This document shows, piece by piece, positions 44,307 to 52,508 of a stretch of DNA of 55,081 bases; within the stretch, counting starts at the first letter, position 1, and each line of letters opens with the position of its first letter. The DNA is from Nocardia miyunensis NBRC 108239 (GTDB taxonomy: Bacteria > Actinomycetota > Actinomycetes > Mycobacteriales > Mycobacteriaceae): NCBI RefSeq assembly GCF_001613065.1, contig NZ_BDBQ01000004.1, positions 1 to 55,081 of the forward strand, written 5' to 3'. The notes beneath the pieces were generated by a model that was not told the DNA's origin, searched no databases, and was given only the letters and a program-made list of their open reading frames with translations. The translations under genes were made by a program, and so were the position numbers.

Positions 44307-44902
44307 CCGCAGAAGCCGCCGACGCGATCGGCAGGTCGCCCGGACTGCATGTCGTGCCCGATCCGCAGACGCGATCGGGCGAGGTCAAGGTCCTCAACGC
44401 CGTGCAGGGCACCATCGGCCGCAGCCCGGCCGTGATCTCGGCCGCGCGCGGAATGTCCCATTTCGGGGAGCACTCGCTGGGCTGGATGGCGATCGGGGCG
44501 GTCGGCGCACTCGTCGACAAGCCGCGCCGGCGGCAGTGGGCGGGTGTGGCGGTCGGCGCGTTCGGCTCCCATGCCGCATCGGTCGTCATCAAGCGGATCG
44601 TCCGGCGCAAGCGCCCGCACGATCCGTCGGTGCAGGTCAACGTATCGACGCCGAGCAAATTGAGTTTCCCGTCCTCGCACGCGACTTCCACCACGGCGGC
44701 GGCGGTGTTGCTCGGACGGCTGACCGGGCTACCCTTGCCTGCGGTGCTCGTGCCCCCGATGCTGCTCTCCCGGATGGTTCTGGGAGTGCACTATCCCTCC
44801 GACGTGCTCGCCGGTTCCGCGCTGGGCGCCGCGTCAGCTGCCGCCGTGCTAGCCGCCGAAAAGAGATTTGCCAGTGACCGCACAGGAAAGAGCCCTCGCT
44901 GA
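44303..44902 (+). CDS. PAP2 phosphatase (decaprenyl-phosphoribose phosphatase candidate)
   Basis: 199 residues with the three PAP2 motifs: KRIVRRKRP (KxxxxxxRP), PSSHATS and SRMVLGVHYPSDVLAG. Hydrophobic helices around them place it in the membrane. In M. tuberculosis the equivalent Rv3807c lies between glfT2 and ubiA and is proposed to dephosphorylate decaprenyl-phosphoryl-5-phosphoribose. The ATG overlaps the glfT2 stop (ATGA), and ubiA starts at its end, so all are translated as one operon. Confidence 0.93.
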   Translation: MTAEAADAIGRSPGLHVVPDPQTRSGEVKVLNAVQGTIGRSPAVISAARGMSHFGEHSLGWMAIGAVGALVDKPRRRQWAGVAVGAFGSHAASVVIKRIVRRKRPHDPSVQVNVSTPSKLSFPSSHATSTTAAAVLLGRLTGLPLPAVLVPPMLLSRMVLGVHYPSDVLAGSALGAASAAAVLAAEKRFASDRTGKSPR

Positions 44903-44903
44903 A

Positions 44904-45848
44904 ATGAGTGAAGAGCCGACCGGCACCGACCTCGACGAAGCCGTCCTGAAGGGCCCGCCCAAGACCCTGGCCGGGGGTCTGATCAAGACCATGCGGCCAC
45001 GTCAGTGGGTGAAGAACGTCCTGGTGCTGGCGGCGCCGCTGGCGGCGGGCAAACTGCCCGACGGCAGTTACGCGATCGCCGATGTGACGCGCGACTGGCA
45101 CATCGGCATCGCCTTCGCGGTCTTCTGCATGGCGGCCTCGGGCATCTACCTGATCAACGACGCGATGGACGTCGAGGCGGACCGGGCCCACCCGACCAAG
45201 CGTTATCGTCCGATCGCGGCCGGTGTCGTGCCGATCAATCTGGCCTACGCGCTGTCGGTCGTGCTGCTGGCCGGCTCGCTGGTGATCTCGTTCGTGGCCG
45301 CCTGGCAGCTCGCGGTCACGATGGCGGTGTACATCGGCATTCAGCTGGGCTACTGCTTCGGACTCAAACATCAAGCGGTGCTGGACATCTGCATCGTCTC
45401 CTCGGGCTTCCTGCTGCGCGCGGTCGCCGGTGGCGCGGCCGCGGACATCCGGCTGTCGCAGTGGTTCCTGCTGATCATGGCGTTCGGCTCGCTGTTCATG
45501 GCGGCCGGAAAGCGCTACGCGGAGTTGAAGATCGCCCTCGACACCGGCGCGAAGATCCGAAAGTCGCTGCAGTACTACACGCCGACCTATCTGCGATTCA
45601 TCTGGACGTTGTCGGCCACGGCGCTGGTGGTGTTCTACGGCCTGTGGGCTTTCGAGACCGACCACAAGCACACCCAGTGGTTCGCCATCTCGATGATTCC
45701 GTTTACGATCGCAGTCCTGCGTTACTCGGTCGACGTCGATGGCGGCGAGGCCGGTGAACCCGAAGAGATCGCGCTGGGGGACCGCATCCTGCAGTTCCTG
45801 GCCATCGCCTGGATCGGAGCGGTAGGTGTCGCTGTCTATCTCACCTGA
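44904..45848 (+). CDS. ubiA: Decaprenyl-phosphate phosphoribosyltransferase
   Basis: 314 residues from the ATG at 44904 (MSEEPTGTD), aligning with the start of the mycobacterial protein; a GTG at 44874 inside the PAP2 gene is an alternative with a nearer ribosome-like AAGAGA. UbiA-family polytopic enzyme: IKTMRPRQWVKNVLVLAAPLAAG, the first Asp-rich motif NDAMDVEADR (Asn85, Asp86), and GLKHQAVLDICIVSSGFLLRA. Transfers 5-phosphoribose from PRPP to decaprenyl phosphate, the first committed step to the arabinan donor DPA. Downstream aftB starts within its last codons. Confidence 0.95.
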   Translation: MSEEPTGTDLDEAVLKGPPKTLAGGLIKTMRPRQWVKNVLVLAAPLAAGKLPDGSYAIADVTRDWHIGIAFAVFCMAASGIYLINDAMDVEADRAHPTKRYRPIAAGVVPINLAYALSVVLLAGSLVISFVAAWQLAVTMAVYIGIQLGYCFGLKHQAVLDICIVSSGFLLRAVAGGAAADIRLSQWFLLIMAFGSLFMAAGKRYAELKIALDTGAKIRKSLQYYTPTYLRFIWTLSATALVVFYGLWAFETDHKHTQWFAISMIPFTIAVLRYSVDVDGGEAGEPEEIALGDRILQFLAIAWIGAVGVAVYLT

Positions 45849-47850
45849 CGAGATGTTGGCAGACGGGGAAGAGCGGGAGGGGACGGACGGTTCGGGCGGA
45901 TCGCTCGACCGTGTCGAGCTACGTGATCCCGCACGGCGTTTCGCGCTGTTCGCCCGCCTGGCATTCGTCGGTGGGATTGCCACCACCGTGGTCGTGTTCG
46001 CCTGCGGCGCCTGGGCGCGTCGGTGGATCGCGGACGACGGCCTGATCGTCCTGCGCACCGTGCGCAATCTGATGGCCGGAAACGGCCCGGTCTTCAACGT
46101 GGGCGACCGCGTGGAGACCAACACCAGCGCCGCGTGGACCTACGTGATCTGGTTCTTCAGCTGGATCACCCACGCCCGCCTGGAATACGTGAGCCTGTTG
46201 ACCGCGCTGACGCTGTCGCTGCTCGCGGTGGTGTTCGCGATGCTGGGCGCGGCGCGGCTGTGGGGCGGTGCGGCAACGCAATTGCTGCTTCCGGCCGGTG
46301 CGGTGGTCTACATCGCGGTGCCCCCGGCCCGCGACTACGCCACCTCCGGCCTGGAGAACTGCCTGGTCATCTTCTGGCTCGGCGTGCTGTGGTATCTGCT
46401 GATGCGCTGGTCGCAGGCCGAACGCGTCCGGCTGCCAAGCCTTTTCGGCCTGGTGTTCTGGGCCGGGCTGTGCTGGGTGGTGCGTCCGGAGATGACCATC
46501 CTGGGCGGGCTGGCCCTGCTGCTGGTGTTCTGCGCGCCGATGCCCGCCTCGCGGCTGCGGCCGATTCTGCTGCGCGCCTGCATCGTTGCCGTCGGCGGTC
46601 TGGTTCCGGTCGGATATCAGATCTGGCGGATGGGGTACTACGGACTTCCGGTGCCCAACACCGCGGTCGCCAAGGAGGCGGGCGGTGCGAAGTGGGGTCA
46701 GGGTTTCAAATACCTGTGGGATATGAGCGGGCCGTACTTCCTGTGGGCGCCGCTGCTGGTGCTGGCGATCGTCGCGGTGCTGATCCTGCGCGCGCGCCGG
46801 CCGCAGCGCCCCTCCTCGACCGAGACCGATGCGGAATCGACTGCGGCGCAGGGACGTTCGGGCCTGCTCGGCCGGATCGAACGCGTCCGGCAGCAGTTGC
46901 GGACCCCGCGTGCGGTGGTGACGTTGATCCTGGTCGGCGCGCTGCTGCTGATCACCTTCGAACTGCGCGTCGGCGGCGATTTCATGCACGGCCGAATGCT
47001 GTTGCCGCAGTTGTTCACCCTGCTGCTGCCGGTCTCGGTGGTGCCGGTGTGGCGACTCGGGGCGGCCGCGCGCGGTGCGCTGCACCGGAATTGGGCGTTC
47101 GCGCTGCCGGTGGTCTGGGTGGCCACGATCGCCTGGGCGCTGTTCGCGTCGAACACCACCGGTAACAAGGCGGGCGCGAACATCAGCACGGACGGCATCG
47201 TCGACGAGCGAATCTACTACGTGCTCAACAGCGGTCACGATCATCCGATCCTGGCCGAGGACTATCTGGACTATCCGCGCATGCGGGCGATGGTCGACGG
47301 CATAAACAACACCCCGAACGGCGGTCTGCTGCTGAACTCGCCGTCGTTCATGATGTGGTACATCGCGCCGCCGCCGCAGCCGATCCCGCAGGGCGGGGCC
47401 GGTCACACCGTTTACTTCCTGAACCTCGGCATGACCAGCATGAACGTTCCGCTGAACGTGCGCGTCATCGATCAGGAGGGCCTGGCCTATCCGCTTGCCG
47501 CGCATTCGGACCGGCTCACCGACGGCCGCATCGGGCACGACAAGAACCTCTACCCGGACTGGCCGCTGGCCGATACCGGCATGGTCGACCGGCATCCGTG
47601 GATGCCCTGGTACATGGACGAGAAGTGGGCGATGCGGGCGCACACCGCGCTGTCGTGCCCGGCCACCCAGGATCTGCTGGCCTCCTCGCGGGCCCCGCTG
47701 ACGCTCTCGCGGTTCAAGCACAATGTGATCCAGGCGTGGTCGTTCTCCAAGTACCGCCTCGATCGCGTGCCCAAGTACGAGATCGAGCGTTGTCACCTGG
47801 TCGACCCGGTCCCGCCGCCGCCTCCGCCGGCGCTCACACCGCCGAAGTAG
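45826..47850 (+). CDS. aftB: Terminal beta-1,2 arabinofuranosyltransferase AftB
   Basis: 674 residues, GT-C fold: about ten membrane helices then a soluble C-terminal domain (from ~residue 450). The first loop carries RRWIADDGLIVLRTVRNLMAGNGPVFN with the Asp pair typical of GT-C catalysis, followed by DRVETNTSAAWTY, matching mycobacterial AftB. Adds the terminal beta-1,2 arabinofuranose residues to arabinan, the sites later mycolated, using decaprenyl-phosphoarabinose outside the membrane. GTG at 45826 overlaps ubiA by 23 bp with GGAG six bases upstream; an ATG at 45853 is possible. A Pro-rich tail ends the protein. Confidence 0.95.
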   Translation: MSLSISPDEMLADGEEREGTDGSGGSLDRVELRDPARRFALFARLAFVGGIATTVVVFACGAWARRWIADDGLIVLRTVRNLMAGNGPVFNVGDRVETNTSAAWTYVIWFFSWITHARLEYVSLLTALTLSLLAVVFAMLGAARLWGGAATQLLLPAGAVVYIAVPPARDYATSGLENCLVIFWLGVLWYLLMRWSQAERVRLPSLFGLVFWAGLCWVVRPEMTILGGLALLLVFCAPMPASRLRPILLRACIVAVGGLVPVGYQIWRMGYYGLPVPNTAVAKEAGGAKWGQGFKYLWDMSGPYFLWAPLLVLAIVAVLILRARRPQRPSSTETDAESTAAQGRSGLLGRIERVRQQLRTPRAVVTLILVGALLLITFELRVGGDFMHGRMLLPQLFTLLLPVSVVPVWRLGAAARGALHRNWAFALPVVWVATIAWALFASNTTGNKAGANISTDGIVDERIYYVLNSGHDHPILAEDYLDYPRMRAMVDGINNTPNGGLLLNSPSFMMWYIAPPPQPIPQGGAGHTVYFLNLGMTSMNVPLNVRVIDQEGLAYPLAAHSDRLTDGRIGHDKNLYPDWPLADTGMVDRHPWMPWYMDEKWAMRAHTALSCPATQDLLASSRAPLTLSRFKHNVIQAWSFSKYRLDRVPKYEIERCHLVDPVPPPPPPALTPPK

Positions 47851-48200
47851 GTCCTCGGCACAGCGACGGGGCCCGGACCTTACGGTAGCTGTGAAGTGGC
47901 TGTGTATTCGAGGTGCGGTCCGGCTCGGTCGAGAACCGGGCCGGACGGTCGAGGTGTCCAGGTCATCGTGGACGCAGTTCGTCGCCTCCGGTTGTCGGGA
48001 TGCCCCGGCCGTGATGTGATGGCGACCTGTTCTAAACTGCGTTTTCTACCACTTCATCTCATTTTGGTAACGCTGCGGCGTGGTTGAGGCGATATGGTTA
48101 CCGAGTACTTCCGTCCGGCGGTGCAGGCCATTCCTGTGCTGATGGACGGCCCGCACGAAGCGGCCGAGCCCGGCCGCACAAGGGAAAGGCCGAACAGGAT
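47851..48200. other. Intergenic region between aftB and the first mycolyltransferase
   Basis: No gene seen. A relatively AT-rich patch at about 48025-48075 and an inverted pair GGTAAC (48066-48071) / GTTACC (48097-48102) may mark the promoter region of the mycolyltransferase gene. Confidence 0.4.
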
Positions 48201-49313
48201 ATGCGAGGCGTGACTGTGCGTTGGGCGCAGGAAAGACGTCGGAGACGGTCGTTGGATCGGGGTACACAACGACGGCCCGGCTGGATGAGGCGCTCGGCGC
48301 TCGGACTGGCGTTGGCTACGCTGTTGCCACTGGCGATGTCCGCGGCGGAGGCGGGTACCGCGTCCGCGGCGTTCACCCCCACCGGATTCGACTTCTGGGT
48401 CAATTCGGCGACCATGGGTCCGATCAAGTCGCGGGTCTTCCGCGCCGCCGACGGCAACACCGACCGCGTGGTGTACGCGCTCGACGGTGAACGCGCCGGT
48501 CTGGACCTGTCCGGCTGGGAGATCAACACCAACGTCGCGAATGCGCTCACCCGCGCCAACATCAACGTGGTGATGCCGGTGGGCGGCCAGTCCAGTTTCT
48601 ATATGGACTGGAATTCGCCCAGTTCGTTCCTGGGCATTCCGCCGCAGTCCGGTTCGTCGGGTTCCTCCTCGGGTTCGTCGTCGGGCTCGGGTGGACTGCA
48701 GATTCTCGGTGAGGGCCCGGGTAAGAGCTACCGGTACACCTGGGAGACCTTCGTCACCCACGACCTGCGCAACGCACTGCATGACCGGCTCGGTTTCCGG
48801 ACCACCCGCAACGGCGTGTTCGGCCTGTCGATGGGCGGCAGCGCCGCGTTGACGCTGGCCGCGCACCACCCGGACATGTTCCACTACGCGGGCGCGTATT
48901 CGGGTTATCTGAACATCTCCGGTCCCGGTATGCGGGAGGCGTTGCGCGCGGCGATGATCGACGCGGGTGGCTACAACATCGACTCGATGGCCCCGCCGTG
49001 GAGCCCGAAGTGGTACTACATGGATCCGTTCGTCTTCGCGCCGCAGCTCAAGGCCAACAACACCAGGCTGTGGGTCGCGGCGGGCAGCGGTATCCCGGGT
49101 TCGGGTGATGTGTCCAACGCGATGGACGTCATCCAGGGATCCCCGCTCGAGACGCTGGCCCTGGCCAATACCCGGGCCTTCCAGATCCGCATGCTGAGCC
49201 TGGGCGCGAAGAACGCCATCTACGATTTCCCGACCTTCGGCGTGCACAACTGGCACAACTGGGAGACCGAGGTCGACAAGATGATCCCCGACCTGTCCGC
49301 CAACATCGGCTGA
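48201..49313 (+). CDS. Antigen 85-type mycolyltransferase, copy 1
   Basis: 370 residues from the ATG at 48201. Long basic n-region and signal peptide ending ...GTASAAF; mature enzyme is an alpha/beta hydrolase. Catalytic triad: Ser210 in GLSMGGSAAL, Glu317 in SPLETLAL, His349 in GVHNWHNW; oxyanion region ALDGERA. Transfers mycolic acid from trehalose monomycolate to arabinogalactan or to another TMM, in the cell wall. A Ser/Gly loop (GSSGSSSGSSSGSGG) is inserted after the VMPVGGQSSFYMDW segment. A hairpin terminator follows, so it is probably its own transcription unit. M. tuberculosis fbpA holds the matching position after aftB. Confidence 0.95.
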   Translation: MRGVTVRWAQERRRRRSLDRGTQRRPGWMRRSALGLALATLLPLAMSAAEAGTASAAFTPTGFDFWVNSATMGPIKSRVFRAADGNTDRVVYALDGERAGLDLSGWEINTNVANALTRANINVVMPVGGQSSFYMDWNSPSSFLGIPPQSGSSGSSSGSSSGSGGLQILGEGPGKSYRYTWETFVTHDLRNALHDRLGFRTTRNGVFGLSMGGSAALTLAAHHPDMFHYAGAYSGYLNISGPGMREALRAAMIDAGGYNIDSMAPPWSPKWYYMDPFVFAPQLKANNTRLWVAAGSGIPGSGDVSNAMDVIQGSPLETLALANTRAFQIRMLSLGAKNAIYDFPTFGVHNWHNWETEVDKMIPDLSANIG

Positions 49314-49340
49314 CCGGCCTTCCGCGCAGGGTCCGAACGC

Positions 49341-49379
49341 AACTGGCCCCAGGGTGAATTGATCACTCTGGGGCCAGTT
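49341..49379 (+). terminator. Terminator after mycolyltransferase 1
   Basis: AACTGGCCCCAG pairs perfectly with CTGGGGCCAGTT, with a further inner stem GGTGA/TCACT; begins 28 nt after the stop. Confidence 0.75.
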
Positions 49380-49486
49380 GCTGTCCATTAGCCTGTATCG
49401 GCTGCGACACGGTTGCATCGTTTCCGGTGTGGCTGGCGCTGTTTCGGGAGAACTCGGGTTTCAATCATCTTCGTGCGTGATGAGGT

Positions 49487-49511
49487 CGTCGATACTCGAT
49501 CCGTATCGACG
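49487..49511 (+). promoter_or_regulatory. Inverted repeat upstream of mycolyltransferase 2
   Basis: CGTCGATAC and GTATCGACG flank a 7-nt loop; pairing extends a few bases further out. It lies about 125 bp before the start codon, so it may be an operator or a leader hairpin. Confidence 0.45.
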
Positions 49512-49634
49512 ATCCGTGCAGTACGGAGGCGCACCGTATGCGCCGAGGAGTTCGTCTGTGTTGTCCGAATAGATGGGTGTCGGGCCGCGAGCGGGTATGC
49601 GGACGACCGATGCCCGAGCGAAAGGCGAGACCCG

Positions 49635-50756
49635 ATGCGATTTGCGCCCAGGAAGCCAGGCCTCGGTTCACCCGGCTCCCGACAATCGTTCAGCGGCCGC
49701 AGGTTCGGCCGCTCGGCGCGAAGGTGGTTCGGCCGCACGGCGATGGCGGCGGCGTTGGTCGTGGCGATGCCGATCGGGCTGGCGGTGCACGGCGAGGTTC
49801 CGCGCGCCGCGGCGGCATTCGATCCGCATGCCTTCGACTTCTGGGTGAACAATGCGGTGATGGGACCGGTGAAGACCCGGGTCCTGCGCGCTCGCGACGG
49901 TAATACCGATCGCGTCGTCTACGCCCTCGACGGCATGCGCGCCCGGCAGGACCTCAATGGCTGGGAGATCGAGACCAATGTCGCCGAGGTGCTGGCCAAC
50001 TGGAATATCAATGTGGTGATGCCGGTCGGCGGTCAGTCCAGCTTCTACGCCGACTGGAATGCGCCGAGTTCGTTCGTCGGCCTGCCGCCGACCAATACCG
50101 GCTCCGCCACCGGATCGGGTGCGACCGAGACGTTCATGGCCGGGCCGGGTAAGAGCTACCGGTACGACTGGGAGACATTCCTGACCCGGGATCTGCGCAA
50201 CGCGCTGCACGACCGGCTCGGTTTCCGGTCCACGCGCAACGGCGCGTTCGGCCTGTCGATGGGCGGCAGCGCGGCGCTGATGCTGGCGGCGTATCACCCC
50301 GACCAGTTCAGTTATGCCGGGGCGTTCTCCGGATATCTCAACGTTTCCGCACCAGGTATGCGCGAGGCCCTCCGGACGGCCATGATCGACGCGGGCGGAT
50401 ACAACGTGGATTCGATGGCGCCGCCGTGGGGGGCGAAGTGGCTGGCGATGGATCCGTTCGTGTTCGCGCCCAGGCTGGTCGCGAACAATACGAGGGTGTG
50501 GATCGCCGCCGGCAGCGCCCTTCCCGACCAGGCGGATCTGGCACCGCCGGTCGTCGCCGCGGCCGATCGCGTGATCCGCGGTATGCCGCTGGAATTCCTG
50601 GCGCTGTTGAACACTCGGGCGTTCCAGGTGCGAATGCAGACGCTCGGCGCTCGCAACGCGGTGTATTCGTTCCCCCAATACGGCATCCACGACTGGATCA
50701 ACTGGAGTAACGAGGCGTATCGCATGATTCCGGACATGTCGCACAATATCGGCTGA
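49635..50756 (+). CDS. Antigen 85-type mycolyltransferase, copy 2
   Basis: 373 residues from the ATG at 49635 (MRFAPRKPG). Signal peptide with core TAMAAALVVAMPIGLAVHG ending near PRAAAAF. Closely similar to copy 1 along the mature chain. Triad: Ser208 (GLSMGGSAAL), Glu320 (MPLEFLAL), His352 (GIHDWINW). A shorter Thr/Ser/Gly insertion replaces the Ser/Gly loop of copy 1. Expected to mycolylate arabinogalactan or make trehalose dimycolate. Followed by a strong hairpin. Confidence 0.95.
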   Translation: MRFAPRKPGLGSPGSRQSFSGRRFGRSARRWFGRTAMAAALVVAMPIGLAVHGEVPRAAAAFDPHAFDFWVNNAVMGPVKTRVLRARDGNTDRVVYALDGMRARQDLNGWEIETNVAEVLANWNINVVMPVGGQSSFYADWNAPSSFVGLPPTNTGSATGSGATETFMAGPGKSYRYDWETFLTRDLRNALHDRLGFRSTRNGAFGLSMGGSAALMLAAYHPDQFSYAGAFSGYLNVSAPGMREALRTAMIDAGGYNVDSMAPPWGAKWLAMDPFVFAPRLVANNTRVWIAAGSALPDQADLAPPVVAAADRVIRGMPLEFLALLNTRAFQVRMQTLGARNAVYSFPQYGIHDWINWSNEAYRMIPDMSHNIG

Positions 50757-51283
50757 TCGGGATGGTCACGTTCGGCCCGGGGCCGGTGGGCCCCGGGCCG
50801 AATGCGGTCCGGCCGTGTTCGGCGGCGTCGGCCGACGCGCGGATTGTGTTGTACTGCGCGCCTATTCGGATATGTGAACATTCCGGAAACGGTGATCATG
50901 CCGGGTGGTATCTGTGAACTCGCCGCTGCCCCGGGCGAATTCGGACAGCGGCGCGCTGTCGAGCGGATTCGCAGTTACCACGAATTCCCGGATCCAGGAA
51001 GGGTTCCCGCGACATAACCGCGCGAACGCGATAGGGTCACTGCACGATTACGAAAGGTCTCGGGCGGATTTCGGACATGGGTTCGCCCCTCATCTTGCTA
51101 ACCGCCGATCCGTCGAATATGGTCCAGCGAGCGCAAGTGTGACCACCTCGTAGACGCGCCGTTGCTCGCTTCGGAGATCGGGATCCGAGGTGAGTGTGTA
51201 TCGTGCCGCCGACAGCAGTCCGACTGCGGTTATGCGGCACGCCTACAACAGCAGACTACAGCAGCAGAAAGTGAGCAGTATCC
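50757..51283. other. Intergenic region between mycolyltransferases 2 and 3
   Basis: Contains the terminator at 50771-50802. The remaining ~480 bp hold short frames without support and presumably the promoter of copy 3. No repeat or RNA structure stands out. Confidence 0.45.
50771..50802 (+). terminator. Terminator after mycolyltransferase 2
   Basis: 14-bp perfect stem (TTCGGCCCGGGGCC with its complement) and a GGTG loop, 15 nt after the stop. Confidence 0.8.
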
Positions 51284-52345
51284 ATGCGTTTCGGCAGGTC
51301 CGCCGCGCCGGCGTCGGATTCGGCGCCCGCCTCGGCGGAAGTCCACACAGGGCGGCGAAATGCTCGGTTCGGTTGGCGCGCGCGACTTCTCGCCGTCGGT
51401 GCCGCAGCACTGGCGCTCCCGCTGGCGACGGCAGCAGCAGTCCCGTCGCTCGCCACCGCGTCCCCGATCGTGGGTCACCCGGTGCACAGCACTCCGCCCG
51501 GCGGCTACCAGCAGCTGATGGTTCCCTCCTCCATGGGCCCGATCAAGGTCCAGGTGCAGTGGGCCCGGCGCGGCGGCAATGCCGCGCTGCTGCTGCTCGA
51601 CGGTCTGCGCGCCCGCGACGATCGCAACGCGTGGTCGTTCGAGACCAACGCGCAGCAGATGTTCGGTAACGACAACGTCACGCTGGTCATGCCGGTGGGC
51701 GGTCAGTCCAGCTGGTACGCGGACTGGCAGTCGCCGAGTAACACCAACGGCCAGAAGTTCACCTACATGTGGGAGACGTTCCTGACCAAGGAACTGCCCG
51801 ACTTCCTGGGTAGGTACGGCGTCTCGCACTCCAACTGGGCAGTCGCGGGTCTATCGATGAGCGGTCCGGCCGCGTTGCGGCTGGCCGGGTTCCACCGTAA
51901 CCAGTTCAAGTACGCGGCCTCGTTCTCGGGCCCGCTGAACTGGAACGCGCCGGGTATGCGCGAGGCGATCCGCGTCATGATGCTCGACGCCGGTCGCTTC
52001 AACGCCGACTCGATGGCCGCACCGTGGAGTCCGCAGTGGCTGCGCTCGGACCCGATGGTCTTCGCCCCGCAGCTGCGCGGCCTGCCGATGTTCATCTCTT
52101 CCGGCAGCGGTCTGCCGGATCAGCGCGACAACTTGAGTTCGGCTGTGGGCCTGTTCAATACGGGTAACGCCATGGCGCTCGAGGCCATCGCGATGGTCAG
52201 CACTTATACCTTCCAGGCGCGTCTGCAGTCGCTGGGTATCCCGGCCACCTACGACTTCCCGGCCACCGGTACCCACATCTGGCGGAACTGGCAGGACGAG
52301 CTGGCCAAGGCCCGTCCGGGCATCCTGCGCGCACTTCATGCCTGA
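51284..52345 (+). CDS. Antigen 85-type mycolyltransferase, copy 3
   Basis: 353 residues from the ATG at 51284 (MRFGRSAAPASD). Signal peptide core LLAVGAAALALPLATAAA ending near ATASP. The mature protein is shorter and more diverged than copies 1 and 2: LLLLDGLRARDDRNAW, VMPVGGQSSWYADW. Triad present: Ser191 in GLSMSGPAAL (SG instead of GG after Met), Glu300 in MALEAIAM, His331 in GTHIWRNW, so it is not an inactive MPT51-like form. The RDDRNAW oxyanion segment is nearer to mycobacterial antigen 85 than in copies 1 and 2. Hairpin terminator follows. Confidence 0.95.
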   Translation: MRFGRSAAPASDSAPASAEVHTGRRNARFGWRARLLAVGAAALALPLATAAAVPSLATASPIVGHPVHSTPPGGYQQLMVPSSMGPIKVQVQWARRGGNAALLLLDGLRARDDRNAWSFETNAQQMFGNDNVTLVMPVGGQSSWYADWQSPSNTNGQKFTYMWETFLTKELPDFLGRYGVSHSNWAVAGLSMSGPAALRLAGFHRNQFKYAASFSGPLNWNAPGMREAIRVMMLDAGRFNADSMAAPWSPQWLRSDPMVFAPQLRGLPMFISSGSGLPDQRDNLSSAVGLFNTGNAMALEAIAMVSTYTFQARLQSLGIPATYDFPATGTHIWRNWQDELAKARPGILRALHA

Positions 52346-52366
52346 CATGTAATCGGTATTTCCCCG

Positions 52367-52397
52367 ACCGGCGCCGTGCCTCGTGCACGGCGCCGGT
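52367..52397 (+). terminator. Terminator after mycolyltransferase 3
   Basis: ACCGGCGCCGTGC and GCACGGCGCCGGT form a 13-bp perfect stem with a 5-nt loop, 21 nt after the stop. Confidence 0.8.
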
Positions 52398-52508
52398 TGT
52401 CGTTTGCGGCCGGTTTGTCCGTGACTCTCCGGTCGTTGAATGGACAACCCCTAGTGTTATCCGCGCGTCGGCACGTTCAAACGTGATTTGCGCGGTAGAA
52501 AAACCCCT

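Larger units (their letters stand above)
49314..49634. other. Intergenic region between mycolyltransferases 1 and 2
   Basis: Contains the terminator 49341-49379 and an inverted repeat 49487-49511 in the presumed leader of copy 2. No gene supported. Confidence 0.5.

Noticed and set aside
45919..47796. 625-codon frame antisense to aftB
   Set aside because: Shadow composition (His, Arg, Gln rich), no start signals, no domains.
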